Assembly: GCF_003385235.1 (NCBI RefSeq)
Contig: NZ_PQIA01000014.1
Coordinates: forward strand, 1-64,000
Direction of reading: 5' to 3'
DNA: 64,000 nt
From: Amycolatopsis circi
GTDB lineage: Bacteria > Actinomycetota > Actinomycetes > Mycobacteriales > Pseudonocardiaceae
Shown here: one piece after another, positions 17,231 to 25,128 of the stretch
Layout of the letters: the number at the start of each line of letters is the position of its first letter
Numbering within the stretch: position 1 is the stretch's first letter
Position numbers and translations under genes: made by a program
The notes under the pieces: model-generated
Database searches by the model: none
Told to the model about the DNA's origin: nothing
The model's input: only the letters and a program-made list of their open reading frames with translations

Positions 17231-17959
17231 TCAGACCGTGACGGACAGCCCGGCGTCCACCGGGACGACCGCGCCGGTGATTCCCGCGGCCGACGGGGAG
17301 GCCAGGAACAACACCGCCGCGGCGACCTCGGCGGGCTGCACGGCTCGCCCGCGCGGCGTGCGGCCCACCATGCGCCTGCCTGTCTCCGAGGGCAAGAACT
17401 CCTTCATCCGCGGCGTTTCCACCAGGCCGGGCGCGATCGCGTTCACCCGCACGCCGAACGGCGCCTCCGCGGCGAGGTACCTGGTGTAGCCGAGCACGCC
17501 CGCCTTCGCCGCGGAGTACCAGCTCACGCCGCCGCCGATCACCGTGCCCGCGATCGACGCGACGTTCACGACGGATTCCGCCCGCTCCCGCACCCGGTCG
17601 AGCCAGGAGGTCGTGACCAGTTCGACGAGCCCGAGGACGCCGACCACTCCGTCCGCGAACGGCCGCGGCCGCTGGCTCGACGGACCGGCGTTGTTGACCA
17701 GCATCCCCGGCGTACGCCAGGCCAGCGTGCGGTCCAGCGCCGCGGCGACCGAGACCGGGTCGGCGGCGTCCGCCTCGACCGGCAGCACTTCGCCGCCCGC
17801 CTCCTCGGCGAGGCTGGTCACCGCCGCGAGGTCGAGGTCCCACGCGGCCACCGCGAGCCCCAGTTCGGCCGCGCCGAGCGCGATCGCGCGGCCGATCCCG
17901 CTGCCCGCGCCGGTGACCAGGACACAGCTTCCGGTTTCAAAACCCATGGTGGTCAGCAT
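17231..17959 (-). CDS. SDR family oxidoreductase
   Basis: Classical short-chain dehydrogenase of about 242 aa. TGAGSGIG is the cofactor loop, NNAG follows, then VASIAG with catalytic Ser and WYSAAKAG with Tyr and Lys. APGLVETPRM and the C-terminal GAVVPVDAGLSV are normal. ATG 17959 lies 7 nt after a TATACT -10 box, giving a leaderless message; ATG 17947 is the alternative. It probably interconverts an alcohol and ketone in the pathway with the cyclase and ligase downstream. The GntR regulator lies upstream on the same strand. Confidence 0.87.
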   Translation of the reverse strand: MLTTMGFETGSCVLVTGAGSGIGRAIALGAAELGLAVAAWDLDLAAVTSLAEEAGGEVLPVEADAADPVSVAAALDRTLAWRTPGMLVNNAGPSSQRPRPFADGVVGVLGLVELVTTSWLDRVRERAESVVNVASIAGTVIGGGVSWYSAAKAGVLGYTRYLAAEAPFGVRVNAIAPGLVETPRMKEFLPSETGRRMVGRTPRGRAVQPAEVAAAVLFLASPSAAGITGAVVPVDAGLSVTV

Positions 17960-17995
17960 CAATACAGTATACTCTTTTATGGAACCTGAAGCCAG
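17959..17995 (-). promoter_or_regulatory. Leaderless promoter of SDR-cyclase-ligase operon
   Basis: TATACT (17966-17971 on the minus strand) is followed by 6 nt and then the ATG at 17959, so transcription should start at the initiation codon. The -10 overlaps the palindrome AGTATACT, a possible operator for the neighbouring GntR protein. The -35 is weak. Confidence 0.45.
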
Positions 17996-18047
17996 AATCC
18001 GGACGTGGTGCCAGGAGGAGGTGAAAGAGTGCACTCTGCGGGGAGGG

Positions 18048-18788
18048 TCAGGCGTCCGGCCGCAGCAACGCGGCGATGGCCTGCAGGTGCCGGCGCATCC
18101 GGTGCTGGCCCAGCGGAGCGTCCCCGGCGACGATGGCCGCCACGATCGCTTCGTGCGCCTCGTGCGATTCACGGGCGGCGTCCGAGTGTTCGCCGCCGGA
18201 GTCTTCCGCGTCCCATTCTCGCTGCACGATGTCCTGATCGAGTTGCGCGAGAACTTCCACGAACAATGTGATCGCCGGGTTTCCGGCGAGTTCGGCGATA
18301 ACGCGGTGCAGATTGCGCGCGTGCCCCCGGGTGAATCCCTGCTCGAGGAGTTCGCGTTCGGATTCGAGCGCCTCTTTCAGCCGGACGATTCCCGATTCCG
18401 TGAGGTTCTCCGCGGCCAGCGCGATGCCCGCGACCTCGAGGGCGGTCCGCGCCTCCATCAGCTGCCGCCGGCTCACCTCGGCGTGCCGCAGGTACACCCG
18501 CGCCGCGTTGCGCACGACGCCCGGATCCGGTTCTGTCACCACGAGTCCGCCACCGGGACCGCGGCGCATCGACGCCATCTGCTGGTGCTCGACCAGCCGT
18601 ACCGCCTCGCGGAACACTGCCCGGCTGACCCCGTACCGCTCGATCAGCTCCGTTTCCGAGCCGAGCACCGATCCGACGCGCCAGCCGTCGTCGATGATGT
18701 CTTTTTCGATCCGCTCCGACACCTTTTCCGCCAGCCGCCGATTGCCGCCCTTTTCCCCGGCCGGTGCGGCGTTCTTCTTGCTGGTCAT
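18048..18788 (-). CDS. GntR-family transcriptional regulator (FadR/FCD type)
   Basis: A 246-aa regulator. The N-terminal winged helix (VLGSETELIERYGVSRAVFREAVRLV, about residues 41-66 in parts) is followed by an all-helical FCD ligand domain with ARTALEVAGIALAAE and the His-rich metal positions typical of the family (ARNLHRVI, RESHEAHEAIVAAI, QHRMRRHLQ). These domains usually bind a carboxylate. It lies upstream of and codirectional with the SDR operon, so it is the likely controller. The N-terminal basic tail (TSKKNAAPAGEKGG) is unusual but plausible. Confidence 0.88.
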   Translation of the reverse strand: MTSKKNAAPAGEKGGNRRLAEKVSERIEKDIIDDGWRVGSVLGSETELIERYGVSRAVFREAVRLVEHQQMASMRRGPGGGLVVTEPDPGVVRNAARVYLRHAEVSRRQLMEARTALEVAGIALAAENLTESGIVRLKEALESERELLEQGFTRGHARNLHRVIAELAGNPAITLFVEVLAQLDQDIVQREWDAEDSGGEHSDAARESHEAHEAIVAAIVAGDAPLGQHRMRRHLQAIAALLRPDA

Positions 18789-18916
18789 CGGTCGACCCCT
18801 GTCGGTGCGCGTGCGGCGAATCGGTAATCACGTGGGCCGCGCCAGTCTATACCACCGCGGATTTCCGGCGGGGACGCGGCGAACCGCATTTCCGGTATCT
18901 CTCCGCCCGGTATCGC

Positions 18917-19558
18917 TCAGCGGAGATACGGCGCCAGCATCGCCCCGGTCATCCGGCGCGCGGTCGCCGCCGCGTGCGCGGAATCGCCTTCCACCAGGCC
19001 GAGAAGCGGATCCAGCCCCTCGACGTGCGGGGCGAGCGCCAGATGCGGCAGGACCAGCAGCAGCAACGACAACACGATCTCGACATCGGTGTCCGCGCGC
19101 AGCTGGCCCGCTGCCACCGCGCGTTCGACCAGCGGCCGCAGCACTGCCAGATAATGACTGTTGACCGCCTCGCGGACCGGCGTGCGGGCGACCGGATCGG
19201 GTTCGAGGTTGGCCGCCGCGGTCATCGCGCGCTCGAGCGGATGGTCGTAGAAATACCGCACCCACGCGTCTAGCAGCTGGTCGAGCGAGCCGGCGAAGTC
19301 CTTGTCCCACGGGAGCTTCGCGATCTCGGCCTCCATGGCCGCGCGGATCCGCACGCTCGCCAGCTCCGCGAGGTGGACGTACATGTCGGCCTTGTCGGTG
19401 AAGTACTGGAAAAGGCTGCCTTTCGACACCCCGGCCTCGCGGCAGATCGTGTTGAGGCTGCCGCCGCTGAAACCGCGCGCCGCGAACTCCGCCTCGGCCG
19501 CCGCCAGCACGGCCGCCCGCCGCTTCTCCGGCAGCCGCTCCCACGTCCCCGTCGGCAC
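18917..19558 (-). CDS. TetR-family transcriptional regulator
   Basis: A 213-aa repressor. The HTH spans about residues 30-60 (GGSLNTICREAGVSKGSLFQYF), followed by a helical ligand domain with YFYDHPLERAMTAA. The GTG start has GGGAGG 6 nt upstream. It is divergent from the monooxygenase chimera, and two adjacent 13-bp palindromes at 19607-19634 in the shared promoter region are the obvious operators, so it should repress the monooxygenase and probably itself. Confidence 0.88.
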   Translation of the reverse strand: MPTGTWERLPEKRRAAVLAAAEAEFAARGFSGGSLNTICREAGVSKGSLFQYFTDKADMYVHLAELASVRIRAAMEAEIAKLPWDKDFAGSLDQLLDAWVRYFYDHPLERAMTAAANLEPDPVARTPVREAVNSHYLAVLRPLVERAVAAGQLRADTDVEIVLSLLLLVLPHLALAPHVEGLDPLLGLVEGDSAHAAATARRMTGAMLAPYLR

Positions 19559-19606
19559 CGCCGACCTCCCCTCTCCTTGACTCGCCCCGCTCTCGATCGT
19601 ACTCTA

Positions 19607-19634
19607 TGACCGCCGGTCATATGACCACCGGTCA
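19607..19634. promoter_or_regulatory. Tandem TetR operator
   Basis: Two near-identical palindromes, TGACCGCCGGTCA (19607-19619) and TGACCACCGGTCA (19622-19634), with centres 15 bp apart. They lie between the TetR start and the monooxygenase start, 14 bp before the latter. Confidence 0.7.
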
Positions 19635-19647
19635 CAAGGAGGAGCAC

Positions 19648-21003
19648 ATGTCCGCGAACAGCTTCCGGGTCTGCGTCGTCGGCGCGGGCTCGGCCGGGAT
19701 CGCTGCCGTCAAGGTGCTCGCCGAGCGCGGCATCGACGTGGACTGCTGCGAACTGTCCGACCGGGTCGGCGGCAACTGGGTGTGGGGCAACCGCAACGGG
19801 GTCTCCGCCGCCTACCGGTCCCTGCACATCAACACCTCGCGGCAGCGGATGGAGTTCAACGACTTCCCGATGCCCCGGAACCTGCCCGACTTCGCCCGGC
19901 ACGACCAGATCGCCGACTATTTCGCGGCGTATACAAAGCATTTCGGCTTCGGCGACCGCATCCGGTTCGGCACCGGCGTGACGCACGTCGAGCCGAAGCC
20001 GGACGGCAGCTTCGCCGTGACACTGTCCACAGGGGACACCGAACGCTACGACGCGGTTCTCGTCGCGAACGGCCACCATTGGGATCCGCGAATGCCGGAG
20101 CCGATGTTCCCCGGTGTCGAAGGATTCCGCGGCGAGATCATGCATTCACATTCCTACACCGAGGAAGCGCAACTGGCCGGGCGGCGCGTCGTCGTGGTCG
20201 GCATGGGCAATTCCGCGATGGACATCGCCGTGGACGCGTCGTACCACGCCGCGGAGACCTACCTGTCCGCGCGGCGCGGGGTGCATGTGATCCCGAAGTA
20301 CGTGTGGGGCAAGCCTTATGACCAGATCGCGGGCAAGGAATGGCTGCCTTCGGCGCTGCGTTGGCCGGTCGCGCGCCGGTTGATGGCTGCTGCAACCGGA
20401 CCGATGACGCGGTACGGGCTGCCGGAACCGGACCACAAATTCGCGCAGGCTCACCCGACGATGTCCAGCCGCATCCTCGACCGGCTCGCACACGGGGCGA
20501 TCACCCCGGTCGAGGAGCGGACCGGCAGCCGGGTGCGGACGTTTCCCGTTCGCGGGCGGTCCAAGTCGGCTTTTCTGGTTTCCGGCACCGAAGTGCTTTT
20601 CCTGCCGGAGAACTTCCCGTCGCTCGACAAGATCACTGTCTACAATGGATGGTTCCCGGCACTGAGCCGGGTGATGCCCGCGGTTTCCGCACTGGCCGCG
20701 ATCGCCGGGCCGGTGGTGCAGGCGGCGAGCGGGTTGATGAAGGGGCCGCCCGGAGGACCGGACGCGGCGGAGCGGGCGAAAACCGGCGCGGAGGTCGTCG
20801 CGGTCGCCGATTCCCGCGTCGAGGTGCGGCTTGAGGGGCCGAATGCGTACACGCTCACGGGGGAACTGCTTGCCTGGGCGGCGATTCGGTTGAGTGTCGA
20901 GGGACCGGTGAAGCCTGGGGTGGTGGGTCCGGTGGACGCCTTCGGACTGGAGCCGCTTCGGGACGGGTGCGCGGAGCTTGGGCTGGTGCGGCAGGAGTCG
21001 TGA
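19648..21003 (+). CDS. Chimeric protein: flavin monooxygenase N-part, saccharopine dehydrogenase-like C-part
   Basis: 451 aa. Residues about 1-287 are flavin-containing monooxygenase: VVGAGSAGIAAVKVLAERG (FAD), LHINTSRQRMEFNDFPMP, and VVVVGMGNSAMDIAVDAS (NADPH), ending at AHPTMSSRILDRLAHGAITP. From there the sequence no longer follows that family. Instead VYNGWFPALSRVMPAVSAL, GGPDAAERAKTGAEVVAVA and LEGPNAYTLTGELLAWAA resemble the C-terminal domain of saccharopine dehydrogenase-like (trans enoyl reductase) proteins. I infer an in-frame deletion joining two neighbouring genes. It may be inactive. ATG 19648 has AAGGAGGA; the upstream in-frame ATGs lie inside the operator. Confidence 0.75.
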   Translation: MSANSFRVCVVGAGSAGIAAVKVLAERGIDVDCCELSDRVGGNWVWGNRNGVSAAYRSLHINTSRQRMEFNDFPMPRNLPDFARHDQIADYFAAYTKHFGFGDRIRFGTGVTHVEPKPDGSFAVTLSTGDTERYDAVLVANGHHWDPRMPEPMFPGVEGFRGEIMHSHSYTEEAQLAGRRVVVVGMGNSAMDIAVDASYHAAETYLSARRGVHVIPKYVWGKPYDQIAGKEWLPSALRWPVARRLMAAATGPMTRYGLPEPDHKFAQAHPTMSSRILDRLAHGAITPVEERTGSRVRTFPVRGRSKSAFLVSGTEVLFLPENFPSLDKITVYNGWFPALSRVMPAVSALAAIAGPVVQAASGLMKGPPGGPDAAERAKTGAEVVAVADSRVEVRLEGPNAYTLTGELLAWAAIRLSVEGPVKPGVVGPVDAFGLEPLRDGCAELGLVRQES

Positions 21004-21006
21004 GGG

Positions 21007-21025
21007 ACCGTTGCCGCACAACGGT
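21007..21025. terminator. Short hairpin, family D copy 2
   Basis: ACCGTTG/CAACGGT arms with a 5-nt loop, then TTTCGTT. It lies 4 bp after the monooxygenase stop and is a twin of 1336-1352. Confidence 0.5.
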
Positions 21026-21049
21026 TTCGTTCGAGGTGCCCGCGGTGGT

Positions 21050-21100
21050 CCGTGAGGGGAACCCTGAGGGACTCAGAGTCCCTCAGGGTTCCCCTCACGG
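21050..21100. repeat. Inverted repeat family A, copy 2
   Basis: A 51-bp near-perfect palindrome with arms CCGTGAGGGGAACCCTGAGG and its complement. It lies in the 330-bp gene-free gap between the convergent monooxygenase and ABC permease genes, which also holds 21208-21239 and 21264-21313. Confidence 0.87.
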
Positions 21101-21207
21101 ACGCGCGGAAGCGGCTAAGTGGGCATAGGTCGAGCATTTCGGCGGAAATGAAGTCCTTTGTGGACAGTTGGTGGGCTGAGGCCTCGCCGCTGAAGTCCCC
21201 TGGCATT

Positions 21208-21239
21208 GGACTCAGAGTCCGTGAAGGTTCCCCTCACGG
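21208..21239. repeat. Half copy of family A repeat
   Basis: Centre and right arm only (GGACTCAGAGTCC, then GTGAAGGTTCCCCTCACGG). The left arm is missing. The same right-arm variant occurs in the copy at 45618-45667. Confidence 0.7.
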
Positions 21240-21263
21240 ACCGCCACCAGCCACCCACGAAAG

Positions 21264-21313
21264 CCGTGGAGGGCTCCTCGAAGGAATCCCATCCCTCAAG
21301 AAGCCCTCCACGG
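21264..21313. repeat. Diverged family A-like inverted repeat (C)
   Basis: A 50-bp imperfect palindrome with arms CCGTGGAGGGCTCCTCGAAG and CTTGAGGGAT-type complement. Same size and plan as family A with a different arm sequence. It lies just past the 3' end of the ABC permease gene. Confidence 0.65.
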
Positions 21314-21333
21314 ACTGCCCCGCACCCCCGGGT

Positions 21334-23631
21334 CTACTCCGAGCGCAACGTGTCCAGCCGCGTCACCTGGCGCAGCAGCGGCAGCGTCAACGCCGTCACC
21401 AGCAGCACCGCGCCCACCGCGGCGCCGGCCAGTCCGGCCAGGACTGCGCCGTCCACCATCATCGGCATTTTCGCCAGCCGCAGGATCGGCGCGGTCAAGC
21501 CCAGCCCCGCCCCGACGGCCAGCACCACCCCGACGACCACCGGAACCGCCGTCTGCCACAGCGATCCTCGGGCCAGCACGCCGATCGGCACGCCGGACGC
21601 GGACAGCGCCGCGAGCGGACGCCGTCGTTCGCTGATTTGCTCGATCGACAGCATCAACAGGCTCATCGCGGCCACCGCCAGCACGAAGAGCGACGCGGTC
21701 AGCAGCACCGCGCGGAAGCTCGCGAGCATCCGGTCGTCGCGGCCGCCGAAGTCGGACATGAAGTCCGTCTTCCCGACCTCGGCCTTCCACGCCAGCGGGC
21801 GCACGGCGGTCGCGACCCGGTCGATCAGCGCGTCGGCGCCGCCGGGGCCCGCGACCAGCAGTTGCAGGCGTTCCCCCGGCGCCTGGACGCCGCCGAGCGC
21901 GCCGGGCGTGACCAGCAGGTCGCTGGCCACGGCCTTCGCGTCGTTGCTGGCGGGCACCACCCGGATGTTGCCCGGAGCCGTCCACTTCGGACCGTCGACC
22001 TCGGTGCTCTTGCGGTAGTCGGTCATCTGCAACTCGCCCTGGGGAACGGGCTGGGCCGACGAGCCCGCGACATAGAAGACGTCGCCGTCCGCGCAGTTGC
22101 CGATGTTCGCCTGCGTCTTCAGCGCCACACAGTCCCCGAGGGTGCCGAAGACGTGCTGCTCACCGGACTTGAACTGCAGGGATTTGGCGCTGTGCACGCC
22201 AGTCACCCCCGCCACCCCGGACAGCCGCTGCCGGACCTCGGCCTCGTGCGCGGTCGTCGTGTCCACCCGCACCGGCGCGGCCGCGACGCCGTCCGGCGCC
22301 TGGTACGACCTCGAGGTGCGGTTGCTCATCGACGTGAGCACGCCCTGGATCAGGATCGTCCCGGCCAGCACGACGACCAGCCCGGACACCACCCGGCTGG
22401 CGGTGCCGCTGTCGAGTTGCAGCCGGCGCACCGCGAGCTGCCACGACGGCGGGCCGCCCTGCAGCCGTTCCACGATCCGTTCCACCAGCCACGGCAGCAG
22501 CGCCGCGACGCCGATCAGCAGGAACACGCTGCCCACCGCGAGCGCCGTCGCCGCGACCTGGTCTCCCGACCCCGGCGAGACGACGAGCGTTCCGAGCAGG
22601 AACACCACGCCGATCCCGGTGATCGTCCAGCGCCACCACATCCGCCGCCGCACCGGTTTGCCCTGGCGGACCACGCCGAGCGGTTCGACGATCGTCCGGC
22701 GCAGGCCGAACAGCGCCGAGCCGACCGCGAGGCCGGGCACGAGCAGCACGATCACCAGCAACGAAATCCACGACGGCGTGAAATCGTCCGCGAACACGCG
22801 GAGGCCGAACGGGAGCCAGTCCCCCATGAACGGACGCAGCGCGTAGAACAGCGCACCGCCCGCCACGAGCCCGATCACCGCGCCGACCAACGATTCCGCC
22901 GCCGCGACCCGTTTGATCTGCCGGGCGTCCACCCCGATCAGCCGCAGCGCGGCGAGCCGCCGTTCGCGTTGCGCCGCGCCCATCCGCGACGCGGTGGTCA
23001 CGAAGATCAGCAACGGCAGCAGCAGCACCGCGGCGATCGGCGCGACGACCATCCACATGATCGCCGAGAGCGCGAGCCCTTCGGCGGGCTTGCCGTAGGA
23101 GTAAACGCTGCTGGCGTTTTCGCCCTCGGCCTTGATTTCCGCCGCGGTCGACCCGTAGTACGCCGTCAGGTCGGCGGCGTCGCTGACGCCCGGCTCGGCG
23201 ATCTGGCCGACCACGTTCCCGGGCAGCCGCGCCTTGATCGACGCGCCCTCGGCCGAGTTCAGCCTCTCCGCCAGCGCCGGCGACACGATCACCTCGCCCG
23301 GTGCGGGCAGCCGGTCGAGCCCCGGCGGCACCGGGGAGTTCGGCCCGGTCGGCGCCACCGCGGTCAGCTGGAGGAAGTCCGCGCCGACCGACGGATACCA
23401 GCGGTAGGTCGCCAGCGGCGCGATCCCCTCGCGCGGCGCGGTGTCCTGTTTGATCGCCGCCGCGCGGTCCGCCCGCGCGTTCACCAGGTGGCTCACCGAG
23501 GCGGCGGGCAGGAGCACGGCGACCGCGAGCGCGATCCCGAACGCGGTCATCGCGAGCCGCAGGAGCGCCGATCCGGACATCCGGCCGCCCCCGACGGCCA
23601 GCCGGAGTCCCAGCAGCAGGTCCCGCGTCAT
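21334..23631 (-). CDS. FtsX-type ABC transporter permease
   Basis: A 765-aa membrane protein with the double-FtsX layout: a first helix (about residues 25-45), a large extracytoplasmic domain, helices around 200-320, central helices, a second extracytoplasmic domain around 460-610 and a closing block of helices. The FtsX loop appears twice (AQRERRLAALRLIGVDARQI and QISERRRPLAALSASGVPIG). Such permeases move lipids, lipoproteins or peptides rather than nutrients. It overlaps the ATPase gene by 4 bp and is controlled by the PadR gene that starts the operon. A drug or cell-envelope stress exporter is likely. Confidence 0.87.
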   Translation of the reverse strand: MTRDLLLGLRLAVGGGRMSGSALLRLAMTAFGIALAVAVLLPAASVSHLVNARADRAAAIKQDTAPREGIAPLATYRWYPSVGADFLQLTAVAPTGPNSPVPPGLDRLPAPGEVIVSPALAERLNSAEGASIKARLPGNVVGQIAEPGVSDAADLTAYYGSTAAEIKAEGENASSVYSYGKPAEGLALSAIMWMVVAPIAAVLLLPLLIFVTTASRMGAAQRERRLAALRLIGVDARQIKRVAAAESLVGAVIGLVAGGALFYALRPFMGDWLPFGLRVFADDFTPSWISLLVIVLLVPGLAVGSALFGLRRTIVEPLGVVRQGKPVRRRMWWRWTITGIGVVFLLGTLVVSPGSGDQVAATALAVGSVFLLIGVAALLPWLVERIVERLQGGPPSWQLAVRRLQLDSGTASRVVSGLVVVLAGTILIQGVLTSMSNRTSRSYQAPDGVAAAPVRVDTTTAHEAEVRQRLSGVAGVTGVHSAKSLQFKSGEQHVFGTLGDCVALKTQANIGNCADGDVFYVAGSSAQPVPQGELQMTDYRKSTEVDGPKWTAPGNIRVVPASNDAKAVASDLLVTPGALGGVQAPGERLQLLVAGPGGADALIDRVATAVRPLAWKAEVGKTDFMSDFGGRDDRMLASFRAVLLTASLFVLAVAAMSLLMLSIEQISERRRPLAALSASGVPIGVLARGSLWQTAVPVVVGVVLAVGAGLGLTAPILRLAKMPMMVDGAVLAGLAGAAVGAVLLVTALTLPLLRQVTRLDTLRSE

Positions 23632-24317
23632 GCGACCAGCTCCCGGTCGACCGTGCGCCCGTCCCGCACCACGATCTCGCGGTCGGAGTACGCCGCGACC
23701 CGCGGTTCGTGGGTCACCAGCACGACCGCGGCGTGCGTTTCCCGCGCCGCCTGGGTGAGCATCTGCATGACCTTCTCGCCGTTGAGCGAGTCGAGCGCGC
23801 CGGTCGGCTCGTCGGCGAAGACGACCTTCGGCCCGGTCACCAACGCCCGCGCCACCGCGACCCGCTGCGCCTGCCCGCCGGACACGTCGCCGGGACGGCG
23901 CTTCGCCAGGTTGTCGACCTCCAGCCGGGCGAGCCATTCCTTCGCCTTGGCCTCCGCGGGCCTCCGCTTCGCCCCCGTCAGCCGGAGCGGCAGCGCCACG
24001 TTCTCCAGGCAGGTCAGCTCCGGAACGAGCTGGCCGAACTGGAACACGAAGCCGAATTCGGTGCGCCGCAACGCACTCCGGCCCTTGTCGTCCATCGCGA
24101 CCAGGTCCTGGCCGCCGTATTGGATGACGCCCGAGTCCGGCCGGACGATCCCGGCGAGACAGTGCAGCAGCGTCGACTTCCCCGAACCGGACGCGCCCAT
24201 GATCGCGAGCACTTCCCCCGCCGAGACGCCCAGCGCCGCCCCGTCGAGCGCCCGCGTCTGGCCGAACGATTTGTGCAGCCCGTTGCCCACGAGCAACGGA
24301 GTTCCCGGCCTGGTCAT
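23628..24317 (-). CDS. ABC transporter ATP-binding protein (LolD/MacB type)
   Basis: A 229-aa ATPase powering the FtsX-type permease. Walker A MGASGSGKST (about residue 39), Q-loop, signature DVSGGQAQRVAVARAL, Walker B KVVFADEPTGALDS and switch His VTHEPR are all intact. EPTGALDS is the hallmark of the LolD/MacB/FtsE group. The start shares one base with the PadR stop (TGATG) and the stop overlaps the permease start, so all three genes are coupled. Confidence 0.92.
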   Translation of the reverse strand: MTRPGTPLLVGNGLHKSFGQTRALDGAALGVSAGEVLAIMGASGSGKSTLLHCLAGIVRPDSGVIQYGGQDLVAMDDKGRSALRRTEFGFVFQFGQLVPELTCLENVALPLRLTGAKRRPAEAKAKEWLARLEVDNLAKRRPGDVSGGQAQRVAVARALVTGPKVVFADEPTGALDSLNGEKVMQMLTQAARETHAAVVLVTHEPRVAAYSDREIVVRDGRTVDRELVA

Positions 24318-24838
24318 CAGCGCACCGCCTTCTCGAGTTCGCCGAGCCGGGCCGCGGTGAGCTCGAGCCACCGCAGGTCCGCCTCGAGGTGGAAGAGCGC
24401 GTGGTCGCAGATCAGCTGATCGGCGAGGTCGCCCTCGTACTTCCGCTTCGTGAGCGAGCGCATCACCTTGAGGTGCTCGCCGCGCTGGACGTCGAGCACG
24501 TCGGTGGCGTCCCGGCCGGACAGCAGCGCGAGGACCACCTTCGTGTACAGCGTGTTCTGCAGGTACGGCTCCGGGTTTTCCGGAGTGCCCAGCCACGTCA
24601 CGACGTCGGTGACCCCGGCGTCAGTGATCGTGTAGCGCTTGCGCTCCGGCCCTTCGCCGCTCTCGACCCCCGCGACCTCGACCATGCCGTTGCGCAGCAG
24701 GCGCGACAGCGTCGAGTAGACCTGGCCGTACGCGAGCGGCCGGTCGTGCCCAAACTGCTCGTCGTACGCCCGTTTCAGGTCGTACCCGTGTCTCGGACCC
24801 GACTCGAGCAACCCGAGCAAGGTATGTGAAACCGACAT
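24317..24838 (-). CDS. PadR-family transcriptional regulator
   Basis: A 173-aa repressor. The winged helix (SHTLLGLLESGPRHGYDLKRAY, PLAYGQVYSTLSRLLRNGMV) is followed by a C-terminal helical dimer domain (PEPYLQNTLYTKVVLALLSG). GGAGGAA precedes the ATG. It is the first gene of a PadR-ATPase-permease operon, the classic autoregulated layout for drug-sensing exporters. Two overlapping palindromes 47-78 bp upstream are its likely operator. Confidence 0.9.
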   Translation of the reverse strand: MSVSHTLLGLLESGPRHGYDLKRAYDEQFGHDRPLAYGQVYSTLSRLLRNGMVEVAGVESGEGPERKRYTITDAGVTDVVTWLGTPENPEPYLQNTLYTKVVLALLSGRDATDVLDVQRGEHLKVMRSLTKRKYEGDLADQLICDHALFHLEADLRWLELTAARLGELEKAVR

Positions 24839-24884
24839 TCCCCTGTTCCTCCCTTGACCCCGGAATCCCGGGGGTGAAGATCAC

Positions 24885-24916
24885 TATACCGCAGAGGTAT
24901 ACGCGGCGTGTATACC
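24885..24916. promoter_or_regulatory. PadR operator candidate
   Basis: Two overlapping palindromes share the centre GGTATAC: TATACC-N5-GGTATA (24885-24901) and GGTATAC-N7-GTATACC (24896-24916), both with perfect arms. They sit over the presumed promoter of the PadR-ABC operon. Confidence 0.62.
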
Positions 24917-24949
24917 ACCATAGAATAGTCTGTTTGCGCAGGTCAGGGG

Positions 24950-24993
24950 TCGTGAGCGGCAATCCCGGTTCTAACCGGGATTGCCGCTCACGA
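24950..24993. repeat. Inverted repeat family B, copy 2
   Basis: A 44-bp palindrome with perfect 21-bp arms (TCGTGAGCGGCAATCCCGGT...) around a 2-nt loop. It lies downstream of the racemase-family gene and upstream of the PadR operon, both leftward, so it should terminate the racemase transcript. The 24994-25128 stretch holds no convincing gene. Confidence 0.82.
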
Positions 24994-25128
24994 GGAGCTG
25001 CCCCCGGCTCGCGATGGTGTGCGCGAGGCAGCGGCTGCGCCGCCTCCTCGACCGCCTCCGGTGCGAGCTGCCGCTGCGCCGGTGCCGAGGCACCGAGGTC
25101 ACCTACGGATCGACCGAGCGTCCAGTGG

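Noticed and set aside
21052-24360. Open frame of 1102 codons on the plus strand
   Set aside because: It lies antisense to the PadR-ABC operon, is extremely Arg/His/Pro-rich and shows no domain. It is the usual high-G+C mirror frame.
24994-25128. Possible coding remnant rich in Ala/Glu/Arg on the minus strand
   Set aside because: The composition is compatible with random G+C-rich DNA, with no start, motif or partner gene to support it.
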